A stretch of DNA of 64,000 nt from Xiphias gladius (lineage: Eukaryota; Chordata; Actinopteri; Istiophoriformes; Xiphiidae), in NCBI RefSeq assembly GCF_016859285.1, contig NC_053400.1, positions 28,912,501 to 28,976,500 on the forward strand, in the 5' to 3' direction. Positions 25,601-36,290 of the stretch are shown here, one piece after another. Each line of letters opens with the position of its first letter. Within the stretch, counting starts at the first letter, position 1. The translations under genes and the position numbers were made by a program. The notes beneath the pieces are model-generated. The model worked only from the letters and a program-made list of their open reading frames with translations. It was not told the origin of the DNA and ran no database searches.

Positions 25601-28080
25601 GTTTTTGGGTACACCGTGTTCATGGTGCAGTAGTCCGTCAGTTTCACGGTTGGATCCTTTGAGCCTTTCACCAATCATTATGTAATTTTTTTTTTTCCCA
25701 TTGTAGTTGGTAATTTTTTCTTTTATGGCATTGCCCATGTGGCTCACATTCATAATTCTTTGTTTTGCATAATCTGTCTATAGCTCTGTGAATTGTACTG
25801 TATTGTACAGTTTTGTTTTTGGTCATTAAACCCAAGGGAATGAATGCTGGGAAGGGGTCTTGAGAGGTTTTCAGTGAGGCACGCCTCCAATTACACGTAG
25901 CCACGTGGTTCCACCTGTTGGTCATAAGTCAACTGACGCTCACTGTTGGTGAGAAGTTAGAAGGATCCCACCGTGAAACTGAACGACTGTTGCACCTTTG
26001 AAGGAGGCCTAGTCGAAACCTCTGTGCTCATACTTGACCATTTAAACCAAGTCAAAGGAGAAATCGAATCGATTTTGGGTGTGCCGACCCTTTTTCGTGC
26101 CTCGGACTTTGACTTTGGTTGTGTGCACCTCAGCTCCCTCCTTTTTTTTTAGTTTAGCGGGATAACTTTTTCTTCCACATAAGCCGCTGCTAGCATAACA
26201 CATCTGAATCAAGTTGCACTGTTGTTAATGCAGGCACCAGGGTTTGACGTGGAAGAGGAATGTATTAAAACCAAAAAGACGAGGCTCTCTCTGGTTCTGC
26301 AGCGCTGATCATGATTCTGTCTAGTTTTAACCTGTCTTGACAGTGTTACAGGAGGAAAATGCTAAATCGGTGGGGTACTCTTTTAAAGCAACTCCACTCC
26401 TGCTCCACTCCTCAAATGTGTAAAACTGAACTTTGAACAACTTATTCTGTTTGTTTTCAACACCAGTTTTCTTAGAATAATCAATTTGGCCGACAGAATT
26501 ATGTAAAAAAAAAAAGATCACAATACGAGCATGAAATGCTGATGCACCATTGAAAGTCGGTAAAATATAATACTGACTTATAGTTTCAAGAGCAAAATAC
26601 GTATAACACACAAATTTCATTAAAAAGGCCTAATTTAATATTTTAAATCACTTAGGGGAATGAGTGACTCAGCAAGTGACGGATAGAGTAATGAGAGACT
26701 CCACACCAAGGTCACGTCCTCAGTGATATTTCTGGATGAATTTGGGGGGGGGAGTTAACATCGCATCAAAAGGGTTTTATATTCTACTGTTACACATATT
26801 CATCATGTTGGATTTTTAAGGCTGATTTCTGATATTTCTTAGCCCTAAATATCTTAAAATTTGACTCATGTCTGTAAGGCAAAAAAAGACGGCAGCAAGT
26901 GTGTGTGAAGTGTGTTCTGACCCATGTGGTCATGAGGTATTTCACAGACAGCAACAGACCGCAGATATGCTAATAAAAGAAATAAAGCAACAGATATGGA
27001 ATGAGACAGGGTATAAAGATGGTGAGGGAGCAGAGAGAACAGAAGGAGGTGAGGAACCATCAGCAGTTGATAATAAACATGAGCAGACCTGCCACCTACT
27101 TCCACACAGGCACATCCAACACCGTCACCAAACAAAAGTCTCGACCTTGGCAGTGCTGTGGAGGCGTTTGTTTAGACCGCGCGAGTGCGGGGCGGTGCGG
27201 TGAGCGTTTCTTGCCTGCCAACGCGGTGATTGTTAAAGGAGTCTGTTTGTGTCGGTGACTGCGATCACAGACTCGTACGGTAGCAGATGGAGCGGCGGAG
27301 GGGAAGAGGCTCTGCGGAAGGGTGGGGGGGCGAGGTGTGACCGCGCGGGACTGTGGATGCTGTCAGTCCTGTTATAGCAGTGTTTATGGCGTGTCGATAA
27401 GAAGCGAGGGGGTTCTGCTCCACAGCTCGATACCAAAGACCCGTGACAAAATTCTGGTGTCAGCAAGATGCACAGCTTGTAGCTGTGTTGTATGTGGCTT
27501 CACATGAAGCTTCTCTGAGCTTTTTTTAATGTTAGCGCTTCGAGTTATGAACCAGAAAATAACTCTGCGCACTGAAACCATCACCTCATCGATCATTTCC
27601 AAATTGATTCCCAGTGGACATTAATGTGACATTTCAGGGCAGGGGCCTCTCCTCTCAGGGCTGTGGGAAAGAGAAATAGGAGGGTATCTCCTGCTTATTT
27701 CAGTGCTTCTTCGGTATTGTTTTTCTTTTGGCTTGCCGCAGCACACATGAGCTATTTTTAGGAGCACCGTATTGACACGCACTTGAAAGTCTTACCTGCC
27801 CTTTCCAGAATTCCAGATTGATTGTAAATAAGGTGTTTATGTAATAAGCATATCAACGCAGCGCAGGCATGACTGTGATGTTTTCAGCTCCGCACTTCAA
27901 TCAATTTTCAATACAGATGCACTCGTTTTTAAGAGGGATTACCAGCTGTTATGGAAACTGCTCAGAGGATGACTAATGATGTCTTCTACTCTGAATACAA
28001 GATTAATCAACTATGACTGGTGTTCATTAAGGACAAAATGCGGGCTAAGAGTGATGTATTTCAGCTGAGATTCCCTCAAG

Positions 28081-28335
28081 GAAGAAGTGCCTTAGAGGAC
28101 AGGGGCGACGCTCTATAAAAGTCTTCGCAGCCTTGTCAGGCAGGTGTGGCAGTTCAGCCGGATGCTGGGGGGAACCCGGGTCCCCGGCGGCTGCAACGGC
28201 AGACGGAGCAGCCGTGGGATGAACCTATGGCTGCGGCCCAGAAGAAGCCATAGTCTACGGCCACGGCGGGCTACCCGACAAGTGGTGCAGTGCTAACTTT
28301 TTACTGAGCGCAGCAGACCACAGAATCTCTCAAAA
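28081..28335 (+). promoter_or_regulatory. TATA box followed by GC-rich hairpin-forming block
   Basis: A consensus TATA sequence, 'ctctataaaag', is at 28111-28121. About 25 bp later a GC-rich island (about 28138-28290) begins within AT-rich surroundings. It contains near-palindromic 'ggggaacccgggtcccc' (about 28170-28186) and a perfect 8-bp stem, CTATGGCT at 28225-28232 with AGCCATAG at 28246-28253. The GC block has no meaningful open frame. It may be a distal fshb promoter, a structured noncoding RNA locus, or an unrecognised repeat. Confidence 0.3.
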
Positions 28336-28765
28336 ACACATTTGCTCAAGTACTGTACTTAAGTACAGTTTTGAGATACTTGTACTTTACTTGACTATTT
28401 CCATTGTATGTCACCTTATGCTTCTGCAGCACTAAATTGGTCCTTTTTGCTACGTATCCTTACAGTCTGCGACGTCTCAGAGTCAGATTTTACAGATAAA
28501 ATATCTGATCAGCTTAGAAAATTGTATGGTTTAAACTAGCAACACCTTGAGCAGCTACAACATTAAAAATCATTAGTGACATACTAATTTAATACACTGA
28601 AAGGGGGCGTTCTCCATAAGAAGTGCTTTCACTTTAGATATTCAAAGTACATTTTTCTGATACTTTTACTTTAATGCAGGACTTTGACCTGTAATTGATT
28701 ATTTGTTCAGTGCGGAATTGCTGGATTTTTTTTGTAAATGATTTGAATACTCCCTCCACCACTGG
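28336..28765 (-). repeat. Dispersed fish repeat B ('ctcaagtactgtacttaag'), inverted copy
   Basis: It begins 'tgctcaagtactgtacttaagtacagttttgagatacttgtactttactt' and ends 'gaatactccctccaccactgg'. Its reverse complement therefore opens with the typical 'ccagtggtggagggagtattc' end. The same family occurs at 44400-44605 and 61623-62590 in this window. I recognise it as a high-copy teleost repeat, probably a non-autonomous DNA transposon. It lies in the fshb upstream region. Confidence 0.65.
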
Positions 28766-29203
28766 ATCCAGGTGAAAACTAAATTGCACCTCATAAATTA
28801 AAAAAAACAATAGTTACAATAGTTACAGAGAAACTTTGGAGTGATTCATACAGATGGATTATTCATCCTGTTTTCCACCTGCAGCTGTAGCCATTGATGT
28901 ATCGGTTTTTGGATCGTGCACAGAAAAAACACTTAAAAGCCAATGTGGGAAACTTTTTTTTTGGACTCTGGAATCCACAGCGTCTTGAATCCGATTGCTA
29001 AGATGAATGGGATGAAAGCTAAGAACAGATAGACTGTACCGATATTCACCCGGATGCCGGAATCATTTGACAGATCCCACAAACACATAAAGCAGTGACT
29101 TCCAAATGTCACACTTTTTTGGTCAGGCTACCATCAGACAACAACTTGCTGTGTCAACGTAAGTGATGACTTTCACCTCAGAATATACATGTGATGCATA
29201 TGC

Positions 29204-29245
<42 letters not shown>

Positions 29246-29570
29246 TACTGCCTTTAATACACCGGAAAAATGACACAAAGCAATGAAGATAAAGCACGGC
29301 AAATTAATTACTGATGCTCGTGTCAGTGTTTTCCATCTCACTGTGGGGGCAGATTCGTGTTTATGTTTCTGTGGTCCATCTAAGCCTTTCACTCATGTAA
29401 TCTAAACAAGATTTTCTGAAGATACCGACTCGCTCCTCCTCGTGTGTAGGAGGTAAGGCCTTGAGCCACGGGCCATCCCTGAGCCGTTGAGGGAAAGAGA
29501 TGAGGATTTGCTTTTAAGTCTAAACAGGTGGGAAAAATAGCACCGAGCCAAGGTTGAATAGATTAAAAGG
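28766..29570. other. Intergenic DNA upstream of fshb
   Basis: AT-rich sequence with a (TG)n tract at 29207-29237. No gene, RNA or clear regulatory site is recognised. Confidence 0.5.
29207..29237. repeat. (TG)n microsatellite
   Basis: An uninterrupted TG tract between 'gcatatg' and 'tatatgtgttac' is seen directly. It lies upstream of the fshb coding region. Confidence 0.9.
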
Positions 29571-29583
29571 ATTTATGAGCAGC

Positions 29584-29697
29584 ACTATTTAAGTAAGAGA
29601 GGACGGTCACAGGTTGAAAGCTGTTACAGATTTTTAGAGAGCACGAGAAGGAGCAAGCCTTGCAACTGAGCTTCAAAGCGTCGACAGAGCTCTAAAG
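29584..29697 (+). promoter_or_regulatory. Candidate proximal promoter and untranslated first exon of fshb
   Basis: Gonadotropin beta genes typically have a noncoding first exon, followed by the exon carrying the start codon. Here a TATA-like 'ctatttaag' lies near 29584-29592. About 30 bp downstream begins a purine-rich segment that ends in the splice donor 'ctaaag/gtacgt' (exon end 29697). Splicing to the acceptor at 31090-31091 would give a leader of roughly 80 nt upstream of the coding exon. Position, orientation and junctions fit, but the TATA match is weak and the TATA box at 28111 is a rival. Inference only. Confidence 0.35.
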
Positions 29698-31091
29698 GTA
29701 CGTCTTCTGTTAAAGACCGATGTGGATTTCATGCAAAACTGCTGGAGAATGTATAAATGATTTTTACTAAGTTTATAATAAAAAAAAAAAAAACAAGTTG
29801 CAGCACTACATGTGAAGAATTAAGATTCTCTCATCGCGGTGGTTTTGTTAAAATAATATCTTCATGTATATGCTGTGTCTCTAAAGGCAATTTAAAGGTG
29901 GAGTAAATGCTCGTAGCTATAATTCCATCACAGTTTGGCAGACGTGAGGATGAAAGTCTGCATAGAGGGGTTTAACCTCAAGAGGTCTCTTCAAATATGC
30001 AAAGGATCACTGACGGTCTCCTTATCCCTCTTTTTCCCCTGATAACGTCATTGTCCTGTTAGTGTTGCCGAAAGGACATTTTTCCAACACGCAGCTTGGT
30101 AAAAATGTTTTCGTAACAGTCACTACAGGTTTAATCACAAAAAAAAAAAAAACAGACCTTCTCACTTGCTGCAGCTCCTGCGGTATCCATGCGGATGGTT
30201 TCGGGTTTATTTCTCCGGGAGTGGAGAGATCCGTCTCTGAGATTTGTCCCAACATTTGTGGTGTTCATAGCACTAAAAAAAAAAAAAAGCAATTTAAAAT
30301 ATTCATCAGAAAATGTAATCCACAGAACGCACTGTATTTGTTTTGGGTGTGTAAGTTCCTTCTTGAGCTTAGAAACAGTAACAGTACTTTTAAAAAATTT
30401 TAAATAAATCGTAAGAGGGAGATATGGTGGAAACCTCCAGAAAAAAGCCAGTTAATGGACTTTAAGTAATTTAGTCTGTCATCTATTATTATTTATCTAT
30501 TATTAGATCAATGATTGAGTTTTTAAAATGCCATTTTTAATCCTTTGAGCACCATAAACATAATTCTGTTCACCTCCGTGGAGGCAGTCTTTCTCAGAGA
30601 CGCATACCTCTTAACCTTGACAAATAACACCAGAACTATCCGTGTGGCTTGATCGGTGTAATTTAGGTGAACCGACCCTTTAAGTCCTGACCGAGAAAGT
30701 CTCCAGGGATGAATAGAAACACGAAGAGGAAGAAGTGAATTTCAGTGAATAGAGGCACTCTGAGAATAAATTTGGCTCAGTTTTCTAGCAAAACTTAAAT
30801 TCTCATTATACCAGTCTCTACAGATTATATTCTATGATACAGCACGTACATACTACCACTAGTATTTAAATAGCAGTTTTATAGACTGACTTCTGAATAT
30901 CCCTTGTAGATCTAAAACCACCATTAACCCACAAGTCCTAGACTGATTTAATCCAAAAAAAACAACCTTAGTATCGTAATGGTGGAAAAAAAAGTCGCAT
31001 TGTGCCACACTGTAATCCACACAGACCTGTTTTAAACTTCTGACGTGGTTTTAAAGCACCTGATGTGAGACCTGATCCCCTCTTGTGGCAG
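29698..31091. other. Probable fshb intron 1 / upstream region
   Basis: AT-rich with A-runs near 29780, 30138 and 30274. It ends at the splice acceptor 'cctcttgtggcag' (AG at 31090-31091). No coding region or repeat is recognised with confidence. Confidence 0.4.
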
Positions 31092-31116
31092 GCGTCTGCG
31101 CTGCACCCAGCAGAGG

Positions 31117-31275
31117 ATGCAGCTGGTTGTCATGGCAGCAGTGCTGGCAGTGGCGGGGGCGTGGCAGGGCTGCAGCTTCGGCTGCCATCCAACCAACGTC
31201 AGCATCCCCGTGGAGAGCTGTGGCAGCACCGAGCTCGTCCTCACCACCGTATGCGCGGGACAGTGCTACCACGAG
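31117..31275 (+). CDS. fshb: fshb coding exon 1 (signal peptide to CAGQCYHE)
   Basis: Acceptor AG is at 31090-31091, leaving 25 nt of leader before ATG at 31117. The exon encodes residues 1-53 and ends at 'cacgag/gtgacg'. Reading through the donor reaches a stop soon afterwards, which confirms the intron. Confidence 0.95.
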
Positions 31276-32630
31276 GTGACGGAGGACTCGGGCTCCAAAC
31301 ATTCTGCCTCCGGCCCGCAGACCAGCCCTTGTTCATTGTAACTGATGGGACGTGTGCATTTGCTCTGTGAAGCTCGGCTCTGTTAACTGATCATGCTCTA
31401 GTGCCCATTGTCACAATATCATTACTTTTACAGAGTTGAAAACTTCATTGATAACTTTCTATTTTAGTGAAGCTTGAGGATTTTTTTTTTTTTCCTTTTA
31501 GTTGATTTCGCCTCAGTTCAACTTATAACAGCTGTATCACAGATTTATTAAAGTTGCAAAAAAAAAAAAAGCAGATCAGAAAAGACAATTACGCTGAATC
31601 GCATAACAGGAGAGAGAGAGAGACAGGTCAACACACATTTCAAGGTTAAACGATAGGTTCGCAGTTTTTAAGAGTGTATTTTAAAACAACAGTCAAGTGC
31701 CCGTATGAAGTTTGAAACAGATTCGTTTCACACTGGCCTTTGAAAGAATCCTTCCTAAAGCGTTTCTAGTGTAAATGATGTGGGACAAAATGGGACACAG
31801 TCCACGTTTTGTGCAAAATTACATTCCAGAGTTCATCTGAAGTTGATGAGAAGCTTCAGCAGCCTGAGTTAGACAAATTAAGTGGACATCTTTGAAGTTA
31901 CAGCCTTTCTAGTACAAATTTCCCTGGTTTTGTTACTATCCTTCCACTGCATTGTGGATTTTGTCATAGTCTTCTATCTATTTTAACTAGTTTTATTTTT
32001 AAAATGATTTCCCTTTTAAATCTTTTTTCGTTGGCTTTATTATTACTTTCTAACCATTTTTATTTCTCATGTGCCTCAGTCTCAAATTGTTTTAGTGTTT
32101 ACATTCGATCCTGTCTCATTTTCAGCCTGTCAGTCATCTCTGAAACACTTTGAAGCGCACCAACATGTACTGAAGGTGCCAAACGGATAATGTTTCATTG
32201 ATTGGTTGATTAATTGATTTGCTCATTTGCCCATTTGTGCTGTTTAAGTGAAATCTACAGGCAGAAGTCAGCCGTCAGATTTCATTTTTTTTTAAAATAA
32301 CTTTAATTTTTATGTTTAAAATTTACGATGCTTCTGGACTAAACGTTATCATCCTTTCACTTTTTGTTTTCCGCTCACGTAGGAGACCGAATTCATTGTG
32401 TCTGTGTGTCTTGGTGTCGATGACAGGATCCGGTCTACATCGGCCACGACGATTGGGCGGAACAGAAGATCTGTAACGGGGACTGGTCCTATGAGGTGAA
32501 ACACATCAAAGGATGTCCAGTGGGTGTCACCTACCCTGTGGCCAGAAACTGCGAGTGTGCGGCGTGTAACGCGGGAAACACGTACTGCGGGCGCCTCCCT
32601 GGACACATACCCAGCTGTCTGTCCTTTTAA
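31117..32630 (+). CDS. fshb: Follicle-stimulating hormone beta subunit, 120 aa (2 coding exons)
   Basis: Beta subunit of the secreted pituitary glycoprotein hormone that pairs with the common alpha subunit and acts on gonadal FSH receptors. Coding exons are 31117-31275 (53 codons) and 32427-32630 (67 codons plus stop), joined in phase 0 by GT-AG. Residues 1-18 form a hydrophobic signal peptide. The mature chain begins near Cys19 and has twelve cysteines (19, 23, 35, 46, 50, 69, 83, 95, 97, 100, 107, 117), the cystine-knot complement of this family. The CAGQCYHE segment at 46-53 corresponds to the family's CAGYC-type motif. A single N-glycosylation site, NVS, is at 27-29. The NCECxxCNxGNTYCG region forms the seat belt. 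The 120-residue length and the [18 protein letters not shown] segment are typical of percomorph FSH beta, not LH or TSH beta. A polyadenylation signal follows at 32692. Confidence 0.97.
32427..32630 (+). CDS. fshb: fshb coding exon 2 ([10 protein letters not shown] to stop)
   Basis: The acceptor 'gtgtcgatgacag' precedes 32427. The exon encodes residues 54-120 (seven of the twelve cysteines, including the seat belt) and ends [14 protein letters not shown] at 32628-32630. Confidence 0.96.
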   Translation, partial: DPVYIGHDDWAEQKICNGDWSYEVKHIKGCPVGVTYPVARNCECAACNAGNTYCGRLPGHIPSCLSF

Positions 32631-32715
32631 AGAACCCACTCTCCGTCCTAACATTTACTCATTCCCTTTGTGTCATTTGAGTTGGGACTGAAATAAACAG
32701 GCATCGCTTAAGTTG
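32631..32715 (+). terminator. fshb 3'UTR and polyadenylation signal
   Basis: AATAAA at 32692-32697 lies 62 nt beyond the stop and is followed by a GT/T-rich stretch ('gttgttgggttttgtctttttttttt'). This is the standard layout for cleavage and polyadenylation and implies a very short 3'UTR. Confidence 0.8.
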
Positions 32716-33398
32716 TTGGGTTTTGTCTTTTTTTTTTCACCAGTTACATTACCTTTCAAATTTTCCCTTTCATATCTTGAAGTAACAGCACAGCTGCCTT
32801 TCATCCAAATCAGTCAGTTAGTATTATCAGCAGCACATTTCAACCTGCTCTGTTTTGTAGTTGTTGACACCTCCATCAATTTGTCAGATACAGAGGAAAT
32901 GTGATAAGTCAGTGCAGGAGAAATTGTCTGCAGATGTAGCAGCGAGATAGCAGGCTGACTTTAAAGTTACAAAGGCAGGCTAGAGATTAAATGTCCCACC
33001 ATCAGTTTCCCTTTTTGTCCTGCCCAGGATGACCGAACCCCGAAATTCAATAATCCTGCCATTCAATTTTTCATATAAGGAAAACAGCAGGCCTCGCCTC
33101 TTTTTTCTTTTTTCTTTTTTGACAGGTGGAAATGAAAACATAGAGTTTGCAGTATATCCCAAAGCTCCGGTGGCTCTCTAAAGTAGGGTATGCTAAATAT
33201 AGAAACATTGCTTACAACGCATACGTTGTTCAGGGTCTAGCAGTTATAATGTTACAATCTAACGACAATGTTAAGGACATAATGGTACGCAACGTGAGAA
33301 ATGAATATTGTATCAACAAATGTATGATGCTGGTCATACTGCAATAGGGCCCTTAAGTGTGGCGACGCTGCCATTTTTTACCTTTTTCTGCGCTGTTG
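32716..33398. other. Intergenic DNA
   Basis: AT-rich sequence without a recognised gene, repeat or regulatory site. Confidence 0.5.
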
Positions 33399-33779
33399 TT
33401 AAAGGAATAGTAATAATTTTGGGGAAAATGCTTGTCGTCGTTGCTGTTGAATGTTAGATAAGAAGGTCTACACCACTCTTGTCTGTCCGTAAATACTGCA
33501 TAAAGCTTCAGGAGATGTTTAGCTTAGCTTAGCATAAAGTCCAGCAGATAAACCCCCCCCCTTCAAGCCACAACTTGTCGTTTGTACGCTTCCGTTTCTG
33601 TCCAGATTAAACAAACGAGATATAACGTGGTAATAAGCGAGCTTTAGAGCTCAAGCTAGCTGTTTATGCTAAGCTAACCGCCTCCCGGCTTTAGCAGCGT
33701 ATTTAACATTCAGATATGACGGGGGGACGTCTATCAAGCCAATAAGTGTATTGCCCAAAATGTCAAACTGTTGCTTTAA
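33399..33779. repeat. Palindromic dispersed fish repeat C (TTAAAGGAATAGT ends)
   Basis: It starts 'ttaaaggaatagtaataattttggggaaaa' and ends 'attgcccaaaatgtcaaactgttgctttaa', so the two ends are imperfect inverted repeats. The interior carries 'tttagcttagcttagcataaa', 'caagccacaacttgtcg', 'taaacaaacgagatataacgtg' and 'ttatgctaagctaacc'. I recognise this wording as a very abundant teleost MITE-like element. It is nearly complete. Classification is by memory and visible symmetry. Confidence 0.7.
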
Positions 33780-36106
33780 TGCCTCTGTATGGTAAATTCT
33801 GTGTCCTTGCACATTACCTCCATGCCAACAGTTTTCCAGTTGTTGCCTGTTAATCCCAGCCGCTATCGTATCGTGTCACAGTGAATTATTTGCCCTGTAA
33901 TACAGGTAACCGCTCATCAAGCTGCAGCCGGAACGACAGAAAACAGCCGGTATTTGTGTGCTTTGGCTCGGGGGAGCCTTCATACGAGCAGTCGGCGAAA
34001 AACGTGAAATGTTCGCTCACTTTGTACGAAGGTCGAACACTGACCAGGGAAAATGAGCGTGTGCTTCTGGTCTGCACGACTGTGTTGTTTTTACGGTTTT
34101 CTTTTTTTTAAATCTCAAGCGGAGGAGTTTTGCCCTCCAAATTCAGCACACTAGAATCCAAAACTCCACCGGAGGCAGAACTAATGGACATCCTTGCAGA
34201 GAAATAAGAATAATAATAAATCAGCTCTCCGCCCTTACGTCCGCCGGAGACATGTCATCGTTTCTACGAGACAGCGCGGAAAATGCTTGTGAGTCTGCAG
34301 ATTGTTGGCGTAACATCTTATTAATCCAGAGACACGGACGAACCTGAGGCCCCCTGCCCATGACAGAGAACTCACTCTTTAACACGACAAGCTGTTAATT
34401 ACCACCTACAGTGTTGTGACCCTAACAAGATCCCCTTCAGTGTGGACCGCTCAGGTATAACGGTATAATGTGTGGTCAGCATTGGAGCGGTGAAGGAATA
34501 TCACCAAAGGATGAAATATTTTTTCTTATTGTTTGTAAAATGGAATATTGAAGCTAAAATAGGGTGAAGAGATGGATAGAACAGTGACACCACACAGGCA
34601 AATATTGGCTTATCGTGACAGCTTAGTGACTTTTTAAGGACTGCGAAATTGTTGTACCACGGCGCATCTTTTTTCCCAGGTTTGATAAGGTTTATCTCAT
34701 AAATGGTTGCTCCGGAATTGTAGCATTACACTTCCAGAAAGTCTGGAGGCTCACAAGAGACAGATCAAACAGAGGGTGGTCAAAATCAAAGCTGCAGGGA
34801 TCGAGATACTCTCACTTTTGGTTCTCGGTATGGGTCAAGCTCCGAAAGCAGTAGAATCCTATATTTCCAATAAAGCAACTTAACAGTGTCTTGGTTATTT
34901 TCAAATTTTGGAAAAGCTCCCACCAGAGCCAAAGGAGACATTCTTCACCTGTTTTCACGGGCTGAGTAGTACTCCTTATAAATAATAAGCTGATTTTAAA
35001 ATCGTTCGAGTGCCCCTTTGTACTGTCCCAGACACAAGATGTGGATAAAAACACCTGTATCAGCCTGACTACTTAGAAATCAGTGTTTAACATTTCTTTG
35101 CCGTTAAGTTGATTCTGGAGCCTTTATCTGGAGTGATTTTAAACATGTGGAATCGCATAAAAACTTGTATTTAATATCGATACTCCGGCCAGCCAGAAGT
35201 GCAAGGGCCAAAGCCATAGTGCCAGTGAAATGATTAATGATAGAACATAAAGGAACAGAGATATCAATGAAAAAAGAGGCTGGAAAAGAAATAAGCTGTG
35301 GGGAGATTAGAGAAAGTATGTTTGTACCTGTAAGGCTGCGGCACACTGAAGCAAGTTCGGGAGGAAAATAGATACGACGGCGAGCTGGGCAGACAAGTTT
35401 TCAACTTGTTGTTTGCAGGCGTGGAGGAAAAGTTAAGACAGGATGACACGATGACCGACCCTGCAGGCGGAGCTGACCTACAGTCGGCTGCTTGTAGTAG
35501 CGGAGTGCAAGCTGGCATGTAGAGATGGACTGTGGCCTGAAGGTACTGCGTGTGGGTGCCGCTCTCTTAGCGTGTACCGCATCACAACATCAACGCTTGT
35601 TATTCAAATAGAGGCAGCCAGAGGTGCCCAACCGGCGGAGGAAGGATGTGACATGAAGGAATCTGAGACGTATAGAAAATAAAACAGTTCTCGAGAGTTT
35701 TTTTGTTTTTCTGGCATCGGTGGCAAAGAAAAGGCATTAGAGCACAGAAGTGTACCAGTGCTGAATAATTCCCCAAAGACATCATTTCTACCACTTACAG
35801 CTCGGGTCAAATTGAACGAAACGGTCCCAAAGGTTGGAAATCTATCTGTTACCTCTGTTAATTTCAGAGCTACAGCTAAGAAAAGACAATAATGGCAGGA
35901 ATCCCGTAATGAAATCGATGCCAGATTTAATTAATTGCTCGTTGGCCAGAGGCTGACCAGGAAATCTGATGTTATGTTTAATGGATAAGCAGCTCACAAA
36001 CCAACAGACTCGCATGTAAAAACATCAGCTTCTTGTCAGAGGTTCAGATGAATTTGTGGATTTCTGCCCATTGCTAAATAGACAAAAACAGAATGATAAA
36101 TGCTTT
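33780..36106. other. Intergenic DNA
   Basis: No gene recognised. The open frames are short and unlike known proteins. No strong repeat beyond low-complexity AT tracts. Confidence 0.5.
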
Positions 36107-36290
36107 TAGGGCTGGAGAATATGAGTATTTTTTTTTAGCATTGATTATTATGTCTGGTATTTGTTCGATTCCTCATTTTTTTTCCTTATAAAAAACCAAA
36201 CAGGAACAGAAACAGTTCAAAACCCCAGGGATATTCAGTATAAAATGGTATAAAACAGAGGAAAGTGGCAGATGGTGGAGCCCAGCCAAT
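36107..36290 (+). repeat. Dispersed fish repeat A, degraded copy
   Basis: It begins 'tagggctggagaatatgagta' and continues 'ttgattattatgtctgg' and 'ttcaaaaccccagggatattcagtataaaatgg'. These phrases follow the order of the repeat A copies at 45716 and 47690. Divergence is high and the right end is uncertain. Confidence 0.4.

Larger units (their letters stand above)
20881..28080. other. kcna4-fshb intergenic DNA
   Basis: No coding region that I can support. Visible items are GGA repeats near 21211-21241, an A-run around 21534-21557, the compound (CT)n(GT)n tract at 21748-21813, a dispersed repeat at 22137-22325, a C-run plus CA tract at 22637-22669 and a long T-run near 24627-24649. A locally CpG-rich patch lies at about 27170-27350. 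The remainder is ordinary AT-rich sequence. Confidence 0.55.

Noticed and set aside
26705-26715. CCAAGGTCAC, an SF-1/ERR-type half-site upstream of fshb
   Set aside because: A single short motif more than 4 kb from the coding exon is expected by chance. No paired element is seen nearby.
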